From NCBI RefSeq assembly GCF_000346465.2, contig NC_034013.1:14638486-14702485 (forward strand): DNA of 64,000 nt. Direction: 5' to 3'. The position numbers and the translations under genes are program-made. The DNA comes from Prunus persica. Lineage: Eukaryota > Streptophyta > Magnoliopsida > Rosales > Rosaceae. The number at the start of each line of letters is the position of its first letter. The stretch's first letter is position 1. The notes under the pieces are model-generated. The model was not told where the DNA came from. It did no database searches and saw only the letters and a program-made list of their open reading frames with translations. This document shows positions 1 through 12,600 of this stretch, piece after piece.

Positions 1-1
1 T

Positions 2-307
2 ACTGAAGCTGTTGATCCCATCTTGAAAGGGGGATTCCCGGAGAGAGAGGCATCCGATGTACTTCGAATCGGGCTTCTGTGCACACAAGCTTCTCTTGCA
101 GTGAGACCATCTATGACTGAAGTGGTTCAGATGCTGACTGATAAAGAATGTGTCATCCCTTCACCAAAGCGGCCTCCATTCTTGAATGCTAGCATACTTA
201 GTTCAGATGTCTCCAGAACTTCTATGAAGTACTTTTTGTCACAACCAATAGATGGAGAGGGGTCTCCTCCTCGAAAGTCGTTCACCGCTATGCCCTGCAA
301 CGATTGA
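2..307 (+). CDS. Receptor-like kinase, C-terminal fragment (CRK-type)
   Basis: This is the last exon of a plant receptor-like Ser/Thr kinase cut by the left window edge; about 101 residues in frame 2 end at the TGA at 305-307. The visible part is the end of the kinase domain (subdomain XI), with GLLCTQASLAVRPSMTEVV including the conserved Arg of RPSM, followed by a Ser/Pro-rich tail (VIPSPKRPPFLNAS). From family knowledge, this tail resembles cysteine-rich (DUF26) receptor kinases of the CRK2/CRK3 type, which are plasma-membrane kinases linked to stress and immune signalling. The extracellular DUF26 region lies outside the window, so the subfamily is an inference; an LRR or L-lectin kinase is less likely. 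An AATAAA polyadenylation-like motif lies about 100 bases past the stop. Confidence 0.8.
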   Translation, partial: TEAVDPILKGGFPEREASDVLRIGLLCTQASLAVRPSMTEVVQMLTDKECVIPSPKRPPFLNASILSSDVSRTSMKYFLSQPIDGEGSPPRKSFTAMPCND

Positions 308-1055
308 AGCATCTGAACCAAGGTATAAGATAGGATGCAACCTGCATCTGTAGTGGGTGAAATGCTTGAATTGAAAGCTTTGTAATTACAATCAATGCAA
401 ATTCTTGTAAATAAATGAGGGAACCTTGTGTTAGACATAGAAGATTTTGCAATGTAGGCTAGTAGATGTAGTTCTCCTCTTTTTCTCTTTCTTTGTAACT
501 TATTTTGGTTCTTGTGTTTGTGTCCTGTGATGAGTAATTTCTTAATGAGACAGTCACACCGCCACGTGATGTTACTAATCCACTTATGTTAAAGCACGTA
601 TATCTATATATTAATACTATATTCTATAATCCATTCATATTACAACACGTAAATTAGTAATAACACGTGTCTATACTATCGCTTAGTAATTTTTTTTTTT
701 TTGTTCGAATCACGTTAGTAGTTTATACAATTAAAACAAGAACAAAAGGAAAAAAAGTTTAAACGCCCCTAATGTCAACGGCATGCAATGCAGAGAGAGA
801 GTTATTGGGCCTTAAAATGTGAAATTTTGGGATCACTATACAAACCAACGGCCCAAATGTTAAAATTTGGCGCATATCTGGAAAATCATTTCTGTGGGAA
901 TTCGAGTGGTTGACGGAGAAGAGGAATCTCGGACTCAGACAGATTCAATGATCATGAGTCTTACCCTCAGTGAACAAGAACTTCTCTGATTCTATTCTTA
1001 TGAGTGCAAAGACAAAACCAAGCGAACACGAACGTCGTCGTATTGGAAGCCAGCC
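308..1055. other. Intergenic: CRK 3' flank and PP2A-B55 promoter/5' UTR
   Basis: No coding potential was recognised. The left part is the 3' UTR of the kinase gene. The stretch from about 780 to 1055 should be the promoter and leader of the B55 gene; it contains TGGGCC near 805 and its complement GGCCCA near 849, which match plant site II-type elements of constitutively expressed genes. Confidence 0.5.
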
Positions 1056-4000
1056 ATGACTTTGAGCTCTGACCCTCCCGCTCCTCTAGACTGGAAATTC
1101 TCTCAGGTGTTCGGCGAACGAGCTCCCGGAGACGACCTTCAGGATGGTTAGACTCTCTCCCTCTCTCTTTCTCTCTCTATACATGTATCTATATGTGTGT
1201 GTTGTGCTCTTGAATTCATTGAAATGCTTAATTGGTTTTGTTTTCTTATGCTGTGTTTGGTTACTGAGAAAGCTCAGGAATAGGAAGATTAATTGCTCTA
1301 ATTTTTACTTTCTTGCTTTTCTAACATTTATACGACCCTGAGCTGTGGGTTAGTTCAACTATTTTTTCCTTTTGCTGAGGGGGGTTCCATAAGCTCTGTT
1401 TTAAACAGAGAGAATGCATAAATTACTTGAAACCTATGGTTTTTGGAGTAAAAGTTGATTTTATTGTTTTAAGTTTTAAGTGGGAATGCCGATGCCGCTT
1501 TTAATATTTCAAAGATTCATTTTTTTATCTTGGCCGTTTTCAGTTTGTTTCGTATACATTTTTGTAGAGAAGTAAACAAATAAATTCTGCTCTTGACTCC
1601 TTATGTGATGCTCTTTCCTGTAGTTGATATGATATCTGCGATAGAATTCGACAAGAGTGGTGATTTCCTTGCTATTGGAGATCGAGGTGGCCGCTGCATA
1701 ATATTCGAGAGGAAGGATGGGAAACATGTGAGAATTGCCTATACACTTTTGAATCAGTCGATAAATTTTAAATGGATACTTTTCAAATATGCAAGAATTT
1801 TTTGAATTCACTTGGGGCTATCTTCCTTGTTAGGCTGGTGGCTGTGTTGGTTTGTTTTGGCATCTATTGTTGGATGAAATTGGGTTTACGTTCTTTTTAC
1901 CCTTAATTATTAATTGGCTTCTTAGACTTTAAATCAGCATCATTCTCGACATGAGCTGGAGCAGTTGGATTTCACATCCACCCAGCATCCTGAATTTCAA
2001 TTTAAGACTGAGTTTCAAGGTCATGAACCCGAGGTATGTATTAGAATCTTGTTTTTTACAAATGCAATGTATTATGGTATGTTTTGATGCATGTTTTGAG
2101 TATACCAGTGCATATGATTTGTTTTGTGCAATGCTGATTATTATATTATCATGTTATTACCTTTTACTCAGTTTGACTACTTAAAGAGTGTGGAAATTGA
2201 AGAGAAGATCAACAAAGTAAGATGGTGTGCAACATCTAGTGGATCCCAATTCATGCTTTCAACAAATGACAAGACAATAAAACTGTGGAAGGTACGAAAT
2301 CTAATGATGAAATCATTTTAACTTCAAGTGGTGGACACTGAGATTGATGGTAGTGTAGGACTTGGATTTGTTGGGAGTGGGACAGATATGGTTAGTTTGG
2401 TCATTGATAAACATCTGCTTCTAAGCAATAGAATTGTGTTCTTGGGTGAAAAAATGCATGGGAAGATTGGAAATTGGAAAAATTAAAGTGCCAAGTCATT
2501 ATACATGAAAAAAAGAACACCGAAAGCGAGGATAGAACATTTTTGTCTTGAAAATCATTGGTAGTTTGCATATTTTATTGTCTAACAACATTGAATAATC
2601 ACAACCACACTAGTTCCATATACAACTCTGTTAATATTGCTTGGGAAATGTTAATGTGGTTGCTTTCTGGTTTTGGGATCAGGTCAAGGAATGCAAGGTG
2701 AAGAAAGTAAAAGAAATGAACGCTCATCCATTTGCATGTTTAGATAACATGCTTCTGGCTGAAAGGAGTTTCGTCAGTAGGGAAGATAAACCAGCTGTTG
2801 TGAATGGCTATCGCCAGGAATGGATGGAGACGATCGCTAAGAATGCCTCACCATCTCAAGACATGCATTCCAAGGTTGATACCCACAGTTTAGTAAAGCT
2901 ATTTTTTTTTATTACTCTTGTGCTGTTAGAATCAGTTTTTCACAGTGCACAAGCTTATTATGTGACTAGGTAGCTGACATGGAAGACACTGCTCATACAA
3001 GATGCCGAAAGGTGTATGCTCATGCTCATGATTTTAATATTAACTCCATCTCAAATAATAGGTAAAGTTTTGTGGGTATCTTTATCTCATTTAGTTACTC
3101 TTCCTCTAGCTAAAAATTTCCTTGCACATAAAACTTAGGCTATGAGAGAAGCTATCTTTGTTTATCCATTATGCAGACACGCCTCCTTTACTTGTTCTTA
3201 ATTTGATTACTCTTATTTGTTCTCCAAATTGCAGAAACCATTTTGTAAAGTAGATAGTTATACACTTGCAGATGTATGCTTCTTCTAAGAGAAAATCTGT
3301 TTTAAACCTTGTACAGTGATTGTGAAACATTTCTTTCTGCGGATGATCTTAGAATAAACTTGTGGAATCTTGAGATCAGTGATCAGTGTTTCAATATCCT
3401 TGATATGAAGCCAGCAAACATGGAGGATCTTACTGGTATTCTATCCTCTAGTCTTTACATCTTATAATTTCTGTGAGCTTATATATACATACTAGAACAT
3501 GCTATATTATCTTCAAACTTTTTTTCTTTTTCCTTTTCTTTTCTGAATGACGATCTCTACCAGTTGTGATCTTATTTTTGTTTAGTTGTGTTGATTTCAT
3601 GCTTTTCCATGACCAAGATATAAGTCACAATTGTGGAAAGATGATTTGAATTCAAGAAAATGTTTGCTCAAAGGGCAGACGTACGTCGTTGTTTTGTAAT
3701 CTGCACTAATTGATAAACTTTTATTCAGAGGTCATAACAACGGCTGAATTCCATCCCATTCATTGTAATCTGCTCGCATACAGTAGCTCCAGAGGTTTTA
3801 TTCGTTTAGTTGACATGCGGCAGTCAGCTTTGTGCGATCACAGTGCAAGAATGTGAGTCTAATCAGAGTTTCTTCTCATTTTTGTGATCTGTGTATTATT
3901 AGTTATTAACTAATGCACAAGGATGTTCTGATACTTGTTATTTGGGATTGGAGGGATTGACAGATTACAAGATGGAGATTCTCATGGGCTGAAATCATTT

Positions 4001-5569
4001 TTCACAGAAATTATTGCATCCATTTCTGATATGAAGTTTTCAAGGGATGGACGGCACATCTTAAGTCGTGACTACATGAATCTAAAGGTATTTTATACTG
4101 GTTGAGGTTTACTTTGAGAGTTTATAGTTTAATTTTTATTTAAGGACGGATTAAATGAGATGTTTTATAAATTTATTTGTGATGGCATTTTTAAAATTCA
4201 TGTCCTGTTATATGAGTTTAGTTAAGCAGCGCTTACCCTTTTCAGCTGGTGTGGATTTATTTTGATTGATGCTTTTGTTTTTTTTGTGTTAGCTCTGGGA
4301 CACGCATATGGATTCTTCACCAGTTGCAATATACAAGATTCATGAGCACCTGCGCCCTAAGGCAAGGAAAAGAATGACTGTTTTAACTCCAAATTGGAGA
4401 TTTTTTTAATTTTTTTAAATAGATGTATGGAATTATGTTCATGGACAATTGGAGCATAAACTTTCAACATGAAATTTTCTCCATGTTAATGCTTAAACAA
4501 CCTGTGAACTGACCCATGCAGCTGACTTATGGTATCTTTAGCTTTTACTTTTAAGTCTAAACGTGCAACCTTGCGTACCCATATCTTCGTAGTCCCTACA
4601 GCTGACAGCTTTTTTCCCCCTTGCAGTTATCTGAGTTGTATAACAATGATCGCATATTTGATAGATTTGGTTGCTGCTTCAGTGGAGATGGACTTCATTT
4701 TGCAACTGGATCTTACAGGTATGTCCTTTTCACAGGATGTACTCTTGCATATAAGTCCCAGTACTGGTATTGTCCGTCAAAGTTGCGCAACTTGTGTTTG
4801 CCCAACTGTTACAACTTTCTTTTATTTTGACTTAGCAACCTAATGCGCATTTTCTCCGGTGGAGATGGAAGCGAAGGAGCTACAATAGAAGCTAGCAAAA
4901 CTCCCAACAGGTATGCTCTCCCTAATTCCCCTCAAATTGTAAATTTTGGAGTTGGTGTAATCTAACCTTATAGTCAAGAGGGCAGGGTTCTATTTTGCAA
5001 ATTTTTCTTTTTAGTGAAATGGTCTCCATGGACATGAATGATTTCCTCTACCCCTCCCCTGAAAAGTGAAATGGTCATTTTGCTCTTACAATAAGGAAAT
5101 AGCTACAGTACTTGAGAGTTGGAATTGTGAACCAATTCCATTGTCACCTGGAAAATGTACATAATTTCAGTGTTATACAGTATGCAGGTTCAGTTTTATT
5201 TCTTGTCTGTATCTTATTTTCCCTAATAGTTTGTTTTACTTCCTTTCTGAACTTTAAAGCAGGAAACCACTTCTCCGGACTGCTCCAAGGGCTAGGAGGT
5301 CATCCTTGAGCAATCTGGCACGAGGATTTTACCGGCACGGTTGGGGTTCTCAACCTCATTATGTTTCTTTGCCTTCTTCAGACTCGAGTATATCTATCTG
5401 CAGATTAAAACCTGTCTTTTCTGATTTTTCAGGGCATGAAAATTCAAGCTCGGGCAGTAATGAAAGTAGTTACGACCTAAGCTCCAGGCTACTACATTTG
5501 GCATGGCATCCAGAAACAAACTTGATTGCTAGTGCCGCTGGGAATAGCTTGTTCATGTATTATTCATAG
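1056..5569 (+). CDS. PP2A 55-kDa regulatory subunit B (B55/PR55)
   Basis: B55 subunits direct the PP2A catalytic and scaffold dimer to its substrates in nucleus and cytoplasm through a seven-bladed WD40 propeller. Thirteen exons join in phase: 1056-1146, 1624-1727, 1938-2033, 2172-2291, 2683-2874, 2970-3061, 3317-3435, 3729-3852, 3964-4087, 4293-4361, 4627-4718, 4836-4910 and 5263-5569, giving 534 residues, slightly longer than my recollection of Arabidopsis B alpha (about 513). Seen: [20 protein letters not shown] near the N terminus, the B55 signature [40 protein letters not shown], and a last blade ending [20 protein letters not shown]. The ATG begins the typical N terminus ([12 protein letters not shown]). 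The basic insert encoded around 5263-5330 (RARRSSLSN) is the expected plant-specific loop. The intron at 4362-4626 begins with GC rather than GT. Confidence 0.95.
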
Positions 5570-8500
5570 TTGTGTGTAAAGTAAGCACTAGAGTTAAACT
5601 TAAGAAATGTGATTGTAAAAAGGGTCTCAGCTTTTCCTATAAAGTATGCAGTAACTCAAGGTCCTACCCCCCTTGTTTAGCTTAAGCCAGTAATGGTCGA
5701 CATGGGACGGTATAATTGTGATTAGACACCGCTAATCTTATGTTTTTCGTAGTAGGCATGGTGTATTATTGTTAATAACAATCCCTAAGATCTTGTGAAA
5801 ATCTATAAAGTAAAGATGGACAATCCTTTCCCTTACTGTTTTAGCCAAATTGAGTTACCAAAAATCTCAAATCTTCAAGATCTCTAGACTATTTTTTTCC
5901 CTTCAAGGAAATCATATCAAGAATCATGAGAGGCGTTATACCAAACTAAAATGAGATGTTAACTTTCAACGAATGTCTTTACGTCGGAAGTTATGTGCTC
6001 GGATTCTTTCTCCCGAATATGACTTGTATAAAAAATGTATATAAAAAAAACTTATAGACCATATCTTTATCTTTTCTTATAAGCAAATCAAATGAACTTC
6101 TCGACCTATGCTTAAGGAAAATTTTAAAAGATCAAAATTTTAAAAATTAAAAAAGAAACTACAAGCATATTCCCTTTTTAATGCTTTGGACAAATGTGTG
6201 TATGTGAACACACATATCTTACGTTACATATGCATTACATGCCACAACTACCACACCAAGAGATAAGCTCAAGAGTATCAAAACATTGCAACTTGCAGAC
6301 TTGTTTATTATTTGGGCAGCTCAGACAACGCTGCCCCAAATCCTTCCTTCTAGGCACCAAGCTGCCCGTTGCCCGAAACCTTGGCTCCAGGTTGCCCTAG
6401 AAGACCTCAGATCCTTGATAAAAACCAAAGCAACCCCTTCATTTTCATAGCCAGCCTCTTTCGTTTTCCTCCATTCTTCTTCTTCTTCTTCTTCTTCTTC
6501 TTCTTCTTCTGTATGCATTAGGTTATAGGTTTTTCTTCTTCTGTAAATATTGTTTTATCTGACTTCACCATAGTTATTTATCATCTCTCTGTCTTTCATC
6601 ACTTGGGATGCTTTTAGATATATAGATGTGTGCTAGTAGATGCTTGATTAAGTTTGTGATGTTCATCATTTTTTCTGAATTATTTTCACATACATATAAA
6701 ATATATATATATATACACACACACGTGTGTGTGATTGTTAGAAGAGTTTACGTGCAAAAATCTTCCATCCGCATGCAACAGTTGATGGGCAGAGCGGCCA
6801 TGTTTTGCACAGATTGAATTCTGAAATTGAGTACTTTTTTTATGTGCTTCAATAAGCTGCTTGCTTCTTTAAGAGGTTAATGTGATCTCTGCAAACCTCT
6901 TTGGATGTACTAGCATACATACATTCATACATACATGATATAATTTTCATACATTTCCTCCATTATAAAAATCGATATATATATGATCATATTCCAAGTT
7001 GGTCCTTGTTTGTTGGCCTTTATAGGTTTCTTAAAAAGTCGGAACAATATTAAGAAATCCTTTTTTCTTTCTAAAAATAGCTCGTTAAGGATCGCATAAC
7101 AATTTGGGGGGCTTTCCGAAAATGGCATGTGTTTCCAAATGGTTGGTTTCCATGAAAAAGCATTTGTCCCCTGTTGACCGAAAGTGACCCAAAAGAAACT
7201 GCCAAATGGGCTTGAAGTTACACGTGCCCTAAAAGGATAGGAGATTGAACAAGTGCATGGGCCGCTGCAGAAGCCCATCCAGCTCTGTTTGGACTAATTG
7301 GCCCCACAAACTTTTTTTCCTTAAAAAAATTTACTTGTGGAGAGGAGTTTGAACTTGAAACTTCTTCCAATTAAGTGGACTAGAGATTTCACGACTATAT
7401 ATTTCAACAAAGAAAGCTGAGATTAACACCATCAAACTAAACTAATACATTTTTGTTGTGGTTAACTAATATAAAGTAGAGATTAACCACACCAAACGAA
7501 ACTAATACAAGAGAAACTTACCATTCTTTCAATCTTTTTCCTCACCTAAATCATTCTTTCTATCTTTTTTCTCAAGAGATGTAGAATAAACGAAAACAAA
7601 ATGATGTGTAATGTTGTTAGATGGATAAGCCTCTATGAATGCTTCGCCGCTCATCATTTCTGATTATAACGTTACACTATACCAAAGCCTCTCACAAAAG
7701 TTGTGGTCTCAAAATCAGTAATCCATCCTGATGCCCAATTGCCCATATTAGCCTTAGGTAGGTGGAGGAATTACAAAAAGAAAAGTGAATTTAGGTTTTA
7801 GCCGCAAAAAAAATTTTATTTTTGAAAAAAACCAAATTTTTTTTCAAAAAGACAGAAAAACTCCTTAACTTTCAAACCAAAGACATGCAAATGTAAATGA
7901 TTCCTTAAGAAATCCAAAAATAAATAATTGCATTTTTGTCCATTTTGACTTCTTTTAAAAATTGCTTTCTTCTCTCGAGAAAGCATGTGATCAAAATCAC
8001 CAAAATATATAGTCCTCTTTTATATTTATATTGTCATCTATCACAATTGATGACAAACCCTAATTCACGAAGAACTTCAAACAAGTAGAGGAATTAAAAG
8101 CCTCACACTATTCCATGCTTCATCTCCACAAGGCCATGCGTTCATTCTGGTTTTCTCAGCGCAAGAATTACATGCAACATTGATGGATCCTTGTAGGGAA
8201 GATTTCAGAAAACACTCGCAAATTTGGCAAATCAGTTGTTAGTTGAGAGATCTATTAATTACAACAAATTCCATTACTTTTAAGAAAAACCTTTTGCATC
8301 ATAGATCTGATCAGATGGTCTGCATCACAGGCCTGTGGATGGTTTTACATATGGATGTTACTGAGGATAAAATTTGAGGAGGTTAGGTAGCCATTGTATT
8401 CTTCGACCCATTAAAAAAGGAAACTAGTATTTGACCCAAAAAACAGAGGTTACTAGTATATTAAGTGTAATAATAATAGTTATTACTTTTATAGAATTTT

Positions 8501-9694
8501 AAACATCCTTTGTACGTATAACATGAATCAGAAACCAAGTCGGATACGATTTGTTAGCAAATTAGGGAAGATTATTATAGGCTTGTAGGTAGCATTGGTA
8601 CAATGAATAAGAGAGATTTGAACTTAAAATCCAAGTGTTCTGCACTTTTGTTCACTGTAAATACAAGTGATATAAGAGAATAACATACAAAACATTGAAT
8701 GCATGAATAAACACACCTATTCATTTGAGTTACAAACCTAATAAGGCTCGTGTGGTTTATAGAAATAAGACTTGAGGATGAGAAATTAATTGTTTTCTCA
8801 TGTTTAGTAAGTCCAGATATGGGAAATGGTTAACTGGCACATGGGAAAGTGAAGCCCTCTTTCAAAATTGAGTATTGTTTTCTCTCCTCATTTGGAAAAT
8901 GAGCCAATATTAAATGCACATTTTTCATGATCATTTTGTTCCCATTAACAATTTAGAATTATAATATAATAATAAATGCATGCTTTTTTATTTGATTTAA
9001 TATGGGTATAATTGAAAAACTATACAAATTTTGTTTTCCTTTCATACTCAAAACAAACATAGGAAAAGAAATAAAGTGATATCTCCGATTATTTTTTCGG
9101 CATTACCAAAAGTGAGAAATGAATCTTCCATTTTCTATTCATTGGAAAATAATTTTCCCTCAAATCAGTTTCGTGTAATAACAATACACACCATTTGGGG
9201 GTTTCAACTAAATAAAGCCCCCATTTATGTTTTTTTTCTTTGCCCACCCACGTTTTTTGGTGGGAAGATATTTACAAAATAAAAGTTGAACATATTTTAT
9301 GGAGATTTGTGTGCGGTTATATTCAAATGGTAAACTGTCCCCACCCCACCCCCCGCAAAAAAAGTTTTAACAATCTGTGCCAAATAAAAGACGTTTTAAC
9401 AATCTGGGATTGTGCATAAAACCGCCCAGGTTTCCGTGGAATAGTTCCAATTTCCAAAGACTGAGTTGGTGAAAATCTTCAAAGCCCCCAAATTTCTCTG
9501 AAACTTATGTTGGGCAATGGAATTTCCTTGTTAGAGGTTTGATAGTATACAAAGATTGAGGCTTTGGAGAGCAGAAGTTGGTGAAAATTTTCAAAAGGCA
9601 ATGCGCAATGCGCTTTTCGTCTTAGAAATCTGATATTAGACAGTTTGGGTTGAGAATAGATTTTTTTAGTTCCAATCGTTTACTGGTTACCACC
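5570..9694. other. Long intergenic region (4.1 kb)
   Basis: I see no gene that I can support. It holds a CTT run at about 6476-6510, an AT/CA dinucleotide tract near 6690-6730, a near-duplicate pair at about 7418-7450 and 7480-7512, and a 14-base direct repeat (9364-9377 and 9393-9406). Stretches such as 8760-9240 have the A+T-rich look of old non-autonomous transposons, but I found no matched termini or target duplication. The final 150 bases should be the promoter and leader of the anthranilate phosphoribosyltransferase gene. Confidence 0.5.
6476..6510. repeat. (CTT)n microsatellite
   Basis: This is an uninterrupted TTC/CTT trinucleotide run in intergenic DNA. It creates a poly-Glu reading frame on the minus strand that is not a gene. 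Confidence 0.9.
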
Positions 9695-12600
9695 ATGGCA
9701 GTGTCAACGCAACTCCAATCTCTGACCAGTCTTGCTTCATTGACTAACCGCACTAAGCTCAAGTTTCTAAGCAGCAGCTGCATACCTTTAGCTCCCAACA
9801 CAAAGCAAAGAAGCTCAGCTGCTCGAGTTTGTGCTCTGCTCTCTGCTTCGCCCATTGTTTCTGAGAGATCAAAGCCACCAATAGCTTCTTTCAAGGAGGT
9901 ACCAATTGGGTTTCTTTAGGTTCAATTTTCAGTGACTTATGATTTATTTTATTTTTATTCTGGGAAGAAACAAATTTGGGTTTGTGAGATTTTGTTGTGG
10001 TTTTGCAGTTGATCGAGTCGTTGATTGATCGCGTGGATTTATCAGAGGCGGAGGCTGAAGATTCATTGGAATTTTTGCTGAGAGATGCTAATGAGGCTTT
10101 GATAAGTGCTTTCCTTGTATTATTGAGAGCCAAAGGAGAGACTTATGGAGAAGTAAGAATTCTTTTTAAAAAGAAAAATATTCTCTATTACTAAGAGTTT
10201 CGAGGTTTGTTTATTTGTTTGACGTTCCGGTTCCTGTCAGGTAATTTTAGATTATTCTTCTACTACTTTTTAAACTTTTGTTTGTGAACTTTTCTTGTAT
10301 CCACCAAATTTTAGGAACTATTTTGTGATTAATTATTTCCTCCTTTTCTGTGAATCTCTGAAATCTTATCAATTCAAATATGAAAGGGACTGTGATATTG
10401 GGACTAATTTGCATACTAAAGTTATGTTACTCATGAGGGCGAGTGAGATGGCCTCATGCTAGGAGGGCTAACAACTTGTTCAAATTCAAATTAGATGCCT
10501 GAAATTTCCTGTTACTAGTGGTACAGATGATGATTGGTGGTCAATAATGTTACTTAAAATTAGGAAAATTTACCCAGATAACACTCACTTTGGTGTCATT
10601 TTGTCATGGTAGATTGCTTGTTCAGGTATGGCTATCCATCCATTTCTTCTTTGTGTATGTTGTTTCAGTTCAATCCATTTATTTTCCCTTTTGGTATGTT
10701 TTTGGATTACTTTCAGAGCTCAACTGCACAAGATGTTATTATTGATGGGTTTGTGTTTATCAATGATAGTGGATTTAATCGTTGGCATGTTCCAATTCGG
10801 TGATGGGTTATGTGTGAACTGTATTTATGTGGGTTGATTCTTTGCACTTGTTTGCAAAGATCTGATGAGGGCAGTTTCAGCTATTGTTTATTGTTTCCTT
10901 TCATCTGCAACTATGAACTTTGCATTTTTGTTGCCATTACTTGATACAAATTTTCAAAAGCAAGTTTCTGAAACTCCCAGACATGAATTTTCTGATGTTG
11001 TTAATGCAATTTTATTTTTGTTCAACGTTTTTTCAATAACTGTCAACTGTAGATTTGTGTGGTATGTATGCATTTGAACTCTGCTAAAGTTATCTGCTTC
11101 AGTTTTTTGGATTTGTTTGTAACAATTGTTTCGCATTTTTTATCTGGGTCAATAATGCTACTTAAAATCAGTAGAATGGAATGCATTTGACCAGAAAAAG
11201 TATGTTAAAAACAAATATAGGCTACATAATGGCATATTTAGAATAGAGGAAGAAATCAGTGAACTGGTGATTGAATGTGTGAGAGCCTGCTCTTGGAAAA
11301 ATATGAACAATTCTTCTAATAGTAGGCAACCGTGTGACAACTGGGATATTCCTTTTTCTCGTAAGGGGCTGCATGATAACAGAACTTGAGTTGCTCGTTT
11401 TTCTTGGATTCAGCTGGTTGTGCCATCTTGTTGGTTTACTGATCTTTGTTCTGTATCCGTGGTGGTTTGGTTTTTTCATGGTGTCTCTGTTGTCTTTCTG
11501 ATGATCCTGTTGTTTCAGTAGGTTGTTTTCTTTTTTGTCTTTGTGTTTCCGTCTGTGGCTTCTACTTTATTCACAAAGAAAAGGGAAAAGGATGACTGTT
11601 CCTATTTCCCCTGTATAATTTTTTTTACTGGTTTTTATGATTAAACAGATTGTAGGATTGGCAAAGGGGATGATGAAGCACAGCTTGAAGATAGATGGCA
11701 TAGATGATGCAGTTGACATTGTTGGAACTGGTGGTGATGGCGCAAACACTGTAAACATTTCAACAGGGGCTGCAATACTTGCTGCAGCTTGTGGTGCAAA
11801 AGTTGCAAAGGTAACATCTATCTTCATTGATGCTATCATGTTTTTGCATTATGTGATTTTTATCAAAATATAATTAATATCTGATAACTGTTGTATCTCA
11901 GCAAGGAAGTCGTTCCAGTTCCTCTGCATGTGGAAGTGCTGATGTATTAGAAGCTTTGGGAATAATAATTGACTTGGACCCTGAGGTTGGTGCATTAAAC
12001 ATTTGGTTTCAAATACATGGATTGATGGTATAGTGGAGTCTAGTTAGTACAATCAATGTCCTGGCTTCCCATAAGCCTCAGGTGCAGAAAGAGAGGCATG
12101 ATGAATGCCTTAAACCTAGGTCTCCTCAAAACCCTTTTATTGTCATTAGTTGTTTAGTAGTAGCTACAAGAAACTTTAAATTGAGGTGAATAGATCAGAT
12201 ACTTTTCCTTTTAAAATGTCATTGAGAATAGCCAAAATGTTAAATAAAATGTGCAGCTGTGATGTCAAATTTGACTAGAAAGATGCTCATTCAATTGTGA
12301 TTTTTCTTAAACCAGGGGGTAACTAGATGTGTGAATGAAGCAGGCATTGGATTTATGATGGCACCCAAGTATCATCCAGCAATGAATGTTGTCCGCCCTG
12401 TTAGAAAAAAGCTGAAAGTAAAGACGGTATTTAATATATTGGGACCCTTGTTGAATCCAGCAAGAGTACCTTTTGCTGTTGTTGGTGTATACAAGGATGA
12501 GCTCGTAAGTGTTTATTCCTAGAATTTTGGAAATATTAGAAATATCATTGTTTTCACAAACAAATTTATATCTTGATCTTAGCTTTATTTTTGTATCATG

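Noticed and set aside
8760..9240. Possible MITE in the intergenic region
   Set aside because: The composition is suggestive, but no inverted terminal repeats with a flanking target duplication were found.
10606..11479. Several open frames inside PAT1 intron 2
   Set aside because: They lie between two well-supported exons, have no recognisable domain and match no family; they are chance frames in a long intron.
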